DNA of 64,000 bases from Kitasatospora sp. SolWspMP-SS2h (GTDB taxonomy: Bacteria > Actinomycetota > Actinomycetes > Streptomycetales > Streptomycetaceae). The first letter of the stretch is position 1. Each line of letters begins with the position of its first letter. The stretch is from NCBI RefSeq assembly GCF_003259315.1, contig NZ_QLLT01000007.1, positions 105,281 through 169,280 on the forward strand, written 5' to 3'. Shown here piece by piece: positions 57,748 to 64,000 of the stretch. Both the position numbers and the translations under genes were made by a program. The notes under the pieces are model-generated. The model was not told the DNA's origin. It saw only the letters and a program-made list of their open reading frames with translations, and did no database searches.

Positions 57748-59061
57748 TCAGTCGGCCTGCCGCTCGGTGGTGAGCACCGGCTCACCGCGGGAGAGCTGGG
57801 TCGCCGACAGCGGCAGCGCGGCGCGGGCCCGGCGGTGGCGGTCCCGGGCGGCGTCCAGCGGCTCCCGGCCGACCACCTCGCCGTCGGTGATCAGCGGGAC
57901 GTGCAGCAGGTGCGGCTCCAGCTCGGCCGGGACGGGGCCGGTGCCGACCACCTCGGCCTCGGCGACGCCGTCCCGGTCGGGGCGGCGGGCGGCCCACTTG
58001 CGGCCGCCGACGCTGGTCTTGCCGCCGGCCGAGCGCTTGGCGACCGGGACGAGCTCGCCGCCGGGCACCGACTCGCGGGCGACCAGCTTGTAGACCATCG
58101 CGCAGGTCGGGTGGCCGCTGCCGGTGACCAGGCTGGTGCCGACGCCGTAGCCGTCGACCGGGGCGGCGGCGAGCGCGGCGATGGCGCACTCGTCCAGGTC
58201 GGAGGTGACGATGATCTTCGTGGCGGTGGCGCCGAGCTCGTCGAGCTGGCGGCGCACCCGGTGGGCGAGCAGGGTCAGGTCGCCGGAGTCGATCCGGACG
58301 GCGCCCAGCTGCGGGCCCGCCACCTCGACGGCGGTGCGGACCGCCTCGCCGAGGTCGTAGGTGTCCACCAGCAGGGTGGTGTCGCGGCCCATCGAGTCGA
58401 TCTGCGCGGTGAAGGCGTCCCGCTCGCTGTCGTGCAGCAGGGTGAAGGCGTGCGCGGCGGTGCCGGTGGTCGGGATGCCGTAGGTGAAGCCCGCCTCCAG
58501 GTCGGAGGTGGCGGAGAAGCCCGCCAGGTAGGCGGCCCGGGCGGCGGCCACCGCGGACTGCTCGTGGGCCCGCCGGGCGCCCATCTCGATCACCGGGCGG
58601 TCGCCCGCGGCGGCGGTCATCCGGGAGGCGGCGGCGGCGATCGCCGAGTCGTGGTTGAGGATCGACAGGATCACCGTCTCCAGGATCACCGCCTCGGCGA
58701 AGCTGCCCTCGACGGTGAGCAGCGGCGAGCCGGGGAAGTACGCCTCGCCCTCGGGGTAGCCGTGCACGCTGCCGGTGAAGCGGTAGTCGGCGAGGAATCG
58801 CAGGGTCTCGTCGTCGACGACCCGCTGGTCGGCCAGCCAGTCGAGCTGCGGGGCGGTGAAGCGGAAGTCCTCGATGGCGTCCAGCACCCGGCCGGTGCCG
58901 GCCAGCACGCCGTAGCGGCGGCCGGACGGGAGGCGGCGGGTGAAGACCTCGAAGACCGAGCGGCGGTGGGCGGCACCGCTGCGCAGCGCGGCCTGCAGCA
59001 TGGTCAGTTCGTAGCGGTCGGTGAGCAGCGCGGAGCTGCGGTGCGCGGTGATGGCGTCCAT
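57748..59061 (-). CDS. pncB: Nicotinate phosphoribosyltransferase
   Basis: 437 aa. SSALLTDRYELTMLQAALRSG at the front, VFEVFTRRLPSGRRYGVLAGTGRVLD, GSPLLTVEGSFAEAVILETVILS, IEMGARRAHEQSA, VRIDSGDLTLLAHRVRRQLD (phosphoribosyl site) and YGVGTSLVTG are the family blocks. It couples nicotinate and PRPP with ATP to make nicotinate mononucleotide. It is divergent from clpS; an inverted repeat lies just upstream of its start. Several M codons near 59061 could serve as start; ATG 59061 is used. Confidence 0.95.
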   Translation of the reverse strand: MDAITAHRSSALLTDRYELTMLQAALRSGAAHRRSVFEVFTRRLPSGRRYGVLAGTGRVLDAIEDFRFTAPQLDWLADQRVVDDETLRFLADYRFTGSVHGYPEGEAYFPGSPLLTVEGSFAEAVILETVILSILNHDSAIAAAASRMTAAAGDRPVIEMGARRAHEQSAVAAARAAYLAGFSATSDLEAGFTYGIPTTGTAAHAFTLLHDSERDAFTAQIDSMGRDTTLLVDTYDLGEAVRTAVEVAGPQLGAVRIDSGDLTLLAHRVRRQLDELGATATKIIVTSDLDECAIAALAAAPVDGYGVGTSLVTGSGHPTCAMVYKLVARESVPGGELVPVAKRSAGGKTSVGGRKWAARRPDRDGVAEAEVVGTGPVPAELEPHLLHVPLITDGEVVGREPLDAARDRHRRARAALPLSATQLSRGEPVLTTERQAD

Positions 59062-59084
59062 GGGGATGATGCTACTACCACTTA

Positions 59085-59099
59085 GCGTCAAAGTGACGA
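59085..59099. promoter_or_regulatory. Inverted repeat between pncB and clpS
   Basis: GCGTCA-AAG-TGACGA, arms matching at five of six positions (CGTCA/TGACG), inside an A/T-rich stretch (CTACTACCACTTAGCG). It is 24 bases upstream of the pncB start and 105 upstream of clpS. It is the mirror orientation (CGTCA first) of the stop-codon palindromes, so it is treated separately; an NAD-related repressor such as an NrtR-type protein is one possibility. Confidence 0.45.
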
Positions 59100-59203
59100 T
59101 TTCTCTTCCGGTCCCCGTGTCGGGCCACCCTGATTCGCTCCCGGGTCCCTCGGATGGAAGCATGGGCCGGGGGGAAGCCGAGGTCGACGAGGAGAGACGG
59201 ACT

Positions 59204-59497
59204 GTGAGTGTCGCGCCGGTGGAGGTCGAGCGCCCGGAGACGGAGGGGGTTCCGGTCACGGAGCCGGACACGCCCTGGGTGACCATCGTCCACAACGACC
59301 CGGTCAACCTGATGAGCTACGTCCAGTACGTCTTCCAGAGCTACTTCGGCTACCCGAAGGACAAGGCCCACCAGCTCATGATGGACGTGCACCACAAGGG
59401 GCGGGCGGTGGTCTCCAGCGGCACCCGCGAGGAGATGGAACGCGACGTGCAGGCGATGCACGGCTACGGCCTGTGGGCCACCCTGCAGCACGACTGA
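59204..59497 (+). CDS. clpS: ATP-dependent Clp protease adaptor ClpS
   Basis: 97 aa. DTPWVTIVHNDPVNLMSYVQYVFQSYFGY and HHKGRAVVSSGTREEMERDVQAMHGYGLWATL are the family core; DxP.N and the HxxG turn shape the N-degron pocket. It delivers substrates with bulky N-terminal residues to ClpA/ClpC. GTG 59204 with GGAGAG seven bases upstream is chosen over ATG 59162. The DUF2017 gene follows 42 bases on; that pairing recurs in actinobacteria. The stop lies on a TGACG-N3-CGTCA palindrome. Confidence 0.94.
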   Translation: MSVAPVEVERPETEGVPVTEPDTPWVTIVHNDPVNLMSYVQYVFQSYFGYPKDKAHQLMMDVHHKGRAVVSSGTREEMERDVQAMHGYGLWATLQHD

Positions 59498-59507
59498 CGG
59501 CCCGTCA
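59495..59507. repeat. TGACG-N3-CGTCA palindrome, copy 8, on the clpS stop codon
   Basis: TGACGGCCCGTCA, same core as copy 5. The first three bases are the clpS stop. Confidence 0.75.
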
Positions 59508-59539
59508 CCCACCATCCACGAGGGACTGATTCGACACCC

Positions 59540-60112
59540 ATGGCCGGTTTGTTCGAGAGTGCGGGCGACGGTGGCGCGGCGATCGCGCTGGACGAGTTCG
59601 AGGCGTCCATCCTGCGCTCGCTGGAAGTGCAGATGCTGGAGCTGATCGGGCCGCCGCCCGGCGGCGGCGGCGACCCGCTGGCCGCGCTGTTCGCGGAGGG
59701 CCCCAGCGAGGCCCCCGAGGACCCGGCGCTGCTGCGGCTGTTCCCCGACGGGTACGGCGGGCCGGGCGCGCCCGAGGACCCGCGGACCGCCGAGCGGGCC
59801 GCCGAGTTCCGCCGCTACACCGAGCTGGACCTGCGGGCCCGCAAGCGCGACGACGCGCTGGCGGTGGTCCGGGCGCTGGACGGGCTGGGCGGCGCGGGCG
59901 GGGTGCTGGAGGTCGAGCCGGACGACTTCCCGCGCTGGCTGGGCGCGCTGAACGACCTGCGGCTGACCCTGGGCGCCCGGCTGGAGGTCTCCGAGGAGGA
60001 GGACGAGGGCCTGTACCGGCTGCCCGACTCCGACCCGCGCAAGCCGCTGGTGATCGCCTACCTGTGGCTGGGCGCGATGCAGGAGAGCCTGCTGGAGGCG
60101 ATGACGGGCTGA
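59540..60112 (+). CDS. DUF2017 family protein
   Basis: 190 aa, the usual length. It starts MAGLFESAGDGGAAIALDEFEASILRSLEVQMLELIGPP and has ELDLRARKRDDALAVVRALDG, PDDFPRWLGALNDLRLTLGARLEV and PLVIAYLWLGAMQESLLEAM. It is a cytoplasmic helical protein; its pairing with clpS suggests a role in regulated proteolysis. Function not known. Confidence 0.88.
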   Translation: MAGLFESAGDGGAAIALDEFEASILRSLEVQMLELIGPPPGGGGDPLAALFAEGPSEAPEDPALLRLFPDGYGGPGAPEDPRTAERAAEFRRYTELDLRARKRDDALAVVRALDGLGGAGGVLEVEPDDFPRWLGALNDLRLTLGARLEVSEEEDEGLYRLPDSDPRKPLVIAYLWLGAMQESLLEAMTG

Positions 60113-60336
60113 CGGGACCCGCCCGACCCCCGGCCGTCCCCGTCCAGGCCGCCGCTCGCGCTCCCGTCCGCGCCCCCCATTTGGCCCCTCTCCTTTCGTT
60201 CAGATTGTCCGATTGCTCAGCTAAAGCTCAGATATGAGGCGTTCCGGGGTCCCGCCGTGGTTCACTGCTGCCTCCCCGGGATAGACGGGGCCCGTCGGCC
60301 GGCCGGTCGGCGCGGACCGGGAGGCGAGGCGGGCGG

Positions 60337-61779
60337 ATGACGCAGCAGGTGACGGACGAGGCGGCCGGGTCCGCCCCCGACGAGGAGGGCTACCAGCGGG
60401 GGCTGGGCACCCGGCAGATCCAGATGATCGCCATCGGCGGCGCGATCGGCACCGGCCTGTTCCTCGGCGCCGGCACCGCGATCTCCAAGGCCGGGCCCAG
60501 CCTGCTGCTGAGCTACGCGGTGGCCGGCGTGGTGATCTTCGTGATCATGCGGGCGCTCGGCGAACTGCTCACCTACCGCCCGGTGGCCGGCAGCTTCGCC
60601 GAGTACGCCCGGGAGTTCCTCGGCCCGTTCGCGGGCTTCGTCACCGGTTGGACGTACTGGCTGTTCTGGGTGGTCACCGGCATGGCCGAGACCACCGCCG
60701 CCGCCGTCTACGTCCGCTTCTGGGCGCCCGACATCCCGCAGTGGACCACCGCGCTGGCCTTCCTGCTGGTGCTGTACGCCGCCAACCTGATCTCGGTGAA
60801 GCTGTTCGGCGAGATCGAGTTCTGGTTCTCGATGGTCAAGGTCACCGCGATCCTCGGGATGATCCTGATCGGCGTCGGCGTGCTCACCCTCGGCTTCTCG
60901 GACGCCGGTGACACCGCCTCGGTCACCCACCTGTGGCAGGACGGCGGCTTCTTCCCCAAGGGCGTCGGCGCCACCGTGATGACCCTGCAGATCGTCATGT
61001 TCGCCTACCTGGGCGTGGAACTGGTCGGCGTCACCGCGGGCGAGAGCGAGAACCCGGAGAAGACCCTGCCGCGGGCCATCAACACCCTGCCGCTGCGGAT
61101 CGCGCTGTTCTACATCGGCGCGCTGCTGGTCATCCTGTCGCTGGTGCCGTGGACCGAGTTCCAGCCCGGCGTCAGCCCGTTCGTCGCCGCCTTCGGCAGG
61201 ATCGGCATCCCGGCGGCGGCCGGGATCATCAACTTCGTGGTGCTCACCGCCGCGCTCTCCTCCTGCAACTCCGGGATGTACTCCACCGGCCGGATGCTGC
61301 GCGACCTGGCCCTGCGCCGGCAGGCCCCCGGGCGGCTCACCCGGCTCAACGGCCACCGCACCCCCGCCGCCGCGATCACCGTCTCCTGCCTGCTGATGGG
61401 CGTCGGCGTGGTGCTCAACTACCTCGTCCCGGAGCGGGCGTTCCAGTACATCACCTCGATCGCCACCGTCTGCGGCCTGTGGACCTGGGGCGTCATCCTG
61501 GCCAGCCAGATCCGCTACCGCACCGCCTGGAAGGCCGGCCGGCTGCCCGCCCCGACCTTCCGCGCCCCCGGCGGCAACTGGAGCCGCTGGCTGTCGCTGG
61601 CCTTCCTGGTCCTGGTCGCCGTCCTGATCGCTTTCGACCCCGACGCCCGGATCTCGCTGTACGTCTTCCCCGGCTGGGCGATCTGCCTCGCGGTCGGCTA
61701 CGCGGTACTGCGCCGCCGCGACCCGGCCGCCCTGCGCGCCGACCCGCACGCCCACCTCCGGGCCGGGGACGGCGACTGA
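60337..61779 (+). CDS. Amino acid permease (APC superfamily)
   Basis: 480 aa with about twelve helices. GLGTRQIQMIAIGGAIGTGLFLGAGTAISKAGPSLLLSYAVAG is the AAT-type signature, with YVRFWAPDIPQWTTALAFLL, VLTAALSSCNSGMYSTGRMLRDLA, and VGCTAGESENP-like VGVTAGESENPEKTLPRAI inside. Related to CycA/AnsP-type carriers for D-Ser, Ala, Gly or Asn. ATG 60337; 21 bases separate it from the following mec gene, so the two may be co-transcribed. Confidence 0.9.
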   Translation: MTQQVTDEAAGSAPDEEGYQRGLGTRQIQMIAIGGAIGTGLFLGAGTAISKAGPSLLLSYAVAGVVIFVIMRALGELLTYRPVAGSFAEYAREFLGPFAGFVTGWTYWLFWVVTGMAETTAAAVYVRFWAPDIPQWTTALAFLLVLYAANLISVKLFGEIEFWFSMVKVTAILGMILIGVGVLTLGFSDAGDTASVTHLWQDGGFFPKGVGATVMTLQIVMFAYLGVELVGVTAGESENPEKTLPRAINTLPLRIALFYIGALLVILSLVPWTEFQPGVSPFVAAFGRIGIPAAAGIINFVVLTAALSSCNSGMYSTGRMLRDLALRRQAPGRLTRLNGHRTPAAAITVSCLLMGVGVVLNYLVPERAFQYITSIATVCGLWTWGVILASQIRYRTAWKAGRLPAPTFRAPGGNWSRWLSLAFLVLVAVLIAFDPDARISLYVFPGWAICLAVGYAVLRRRDPAALRADPHAHLRAGDGD

Positions 61780-61799
61780 CCCGTCGCTATCCTGGCCGC

Positions 61800-62231
61800 A
61801 TGCTGACCATCACCCGAGAACTGCGCGACCGGATCGTCGCCCACGCCCGCGCCGACCACCCGGACGAGGCGTGCGGCGTGATCGCCGGACCGGCCGGCAC
61901 CGGGCGTCCCGAGCGGTTCATCCCGATGCTCAACGCGGCCCGCTCGCCCACCTTCTACGAGTTCGACTCCGGCGACCTGCTCAAGCTCTACCGCGAGATG
62001 GACGACCTCGACGAGGAGCCGGTGGTGATCTACCACTCGCACACCGCCACCGAGGCGTACCCCTCCCGCACCGACGTGAGCTACGCCTCCGAGCCGTTCG
62101 CCCACTACGTGCTGGTCTCCACCGCCGAGGGCACCGGCGAGCAGGACCCCTACCAGTTCCGCTCGTTCCGCATCGTGGACGGTGTGATCACGGAGGAAGA
62201 CGTCGAGGTGGTCGAGGCCCACCAGGGCTGA
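61800..62231 (+). CDS. mec: JAMM/Mov34-type zinc peptidase (CysO-processing Mec)
   Basis: 143 aa. E23 (DEACGVIAG), H79-S80-H81 (IYHSHTATEAYP) and D92 (SRTDVSY) make the JAMM zinc site. In Mycobacterium the homolog Mec cleaves the C-terminus of CysO-cysteine. Here it precedes cysO-cysM, with a 162-base gap followed by a leader peptide gene. CysO of this organism ends GGMK and so would need trimming, a likely job for this enzyme. Confidence 0.88.
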   Translation: MLTITRELRDRIVAHARADHPDEACGVIAGPAGTGRPERFIPMLNAARSPTFYEFDSGDLLKLYREMDDLDEEPVVIYHSHTATEAYPSRTDVSYASEPFAHYVLVSTAEGTGEQDPYQFRSFRIVDGVITEEDVEVVEAHQG

Positions 62232-62358
62232 GCGACCACCGACCCGGCCCGGGCCGGGAGCGGCCCGAACCGTTCCCGGTCCGGGCCGCCCGCGCGCGGC
62301 GGACTGGCCCGCTTTCCCACCCCTCGGAACGCCGCCGACCGGATGCCGAGACAAGCAT

Positions 62359-62387
62359 GTCAAAGCGGGGGCGGGAATCTATACGAT
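62359..62387 (+). promoter_or_regulatory. Predicted promoter of the leader peptide-cysO-cysM transcript
   Basis: GTCAAA (62359-62364), 17 bases and TACGAT (62382-62387), in the context TATACGAT. Transcription would start at about 62394, the first base of the leader peptide ATG, so the mRNA would be leaderless. Confidence 0.6.
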
Positions 62388-62389
62388 GA

Positions 62390-63886
<1,497 letters not shown>

Positions 63887-63902
63887 GCCCCGCGGCAGAA
63901 CC

Positions 63903-63936
63903 ACGGCGCGGCACCCCGTCGAGGGGGCCGCGCCGT
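63903..63936 (+). terminator. Hairpin terminator after cysM
   Basis: Arms ACGGCGCGGC-CCCC and GGGG-GCCGCGCCGT around GTCGA, with one bulged base, 16 bases after the cysM stop. The rest of the window (63937-64000) shows no gene. Confidence 0.8.
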
Positions 63937-64000
63937 CCGCTCGTCCGATCATCGGCCCGCTGTGACATCCGGGTATTTGTCCGTTCCGGGTGACCGCTCC

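Overview
The window is a high-G+C stretch of an actinomycete chromosome, most likely Streptomyces or Kitasatospora. Supporting signs are very strong G/C third-position bias, frequent GTG/TTG starts, two SsgA-like sporulation proteins, short HU, DUF3039, YqgE, HelD and the mec-cysO-cysM sulfur cluster. From memory, the gene order helD-malic enzyme-hup-murA-yqgE-DUF3039-hexosaminidase at the left and pncB-clpS-DUF2017-permease-mec-cysO-cysM at the right resembles the conserved Streptomyces core. No insertion sequence, prophage or CRISPR array is visible.

Layout. 1-4.1 kb: the end of a NarK-type nitrate/nitrite transporter, a uroporphyrinogen-III synthase with a DNA-binding tail, and a HelD-type RNA polymerase recycling ATPase. 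4.4-11 kb: malic enzyme, HU, MurA, YqgE, DUF3039 and a GH20 hexosaminidase. 11-15.4 kb: a three-gene operon for a xanthine-dehydrogenase-like molybdo-flavo-iron-sulfur complex whose large subunit lacks the canonical catalytic glutamate. 15.4-20.6 kb: a membrane HExxH peptidase, then a type VII secretion (T7SS) substrate cassette (mycosin, small Esx-like protein, Gly-rich WXG-like protein). 20.7-25.4 kb: DUF427, tRNA-Cys, a guanidine-III riboswitch controlling a guanidinium exporter, an MFS pump and a Tat lipoprotein of the polysaccharide deacetylase class. 25.7-37 kb: a large membrane aminoacyl-phosphatidylglycerol-synthase-like fusion, class F sortase, SsgA-like protein, sigma/anti-sigma fusion, helicase, TM2, DUF2752, IclR, Lon-like protease and Lrp genes. 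37-46 kb: a two-component system, GT87 glycosyltransferase, a second SsgA-like protein, two RDD proteins and endonuclease V. 46-50 kb: a second T7SS cassette with its genes in a different order. 50-57 kb: DinB, DUF2332, a sigma-like protein, a His-rich cation exporter and hypotheticals. 57-64 kb: NAD salvage (pncB, pncA), clpS, DUF2017, an amino acid permease, and mec, a cysteine-type leader peptide, cysO and cysM.

Connections. Mec, CysO and CysM form the thiocarboxylate route to cysteine. An apparently leaderless Cys-containing leader peptide sits between mec and cysO, and CysO ends in GGMK, so two residues must be removed before it can work. The two T7SS cassettes encode paralogous substrates with YxxxD/E signals and dedicated mycosins, but no EccC/EccD machinery is in the window. 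PncB and PncA are co-oriented for nicotinamide salvage.

The least expected signal is not a gene. A 13-bp palindrome, TGACG-N3-CGTCA, occurs exactly eight times, with five relaxed copies (one a single-mismatch form). It repeatedly overlaps stop codons, including both stops of convergent gene pairs. Boundaries rest on reading frames, ribosome-binding sites and recognised motifs only; no database search was possible.
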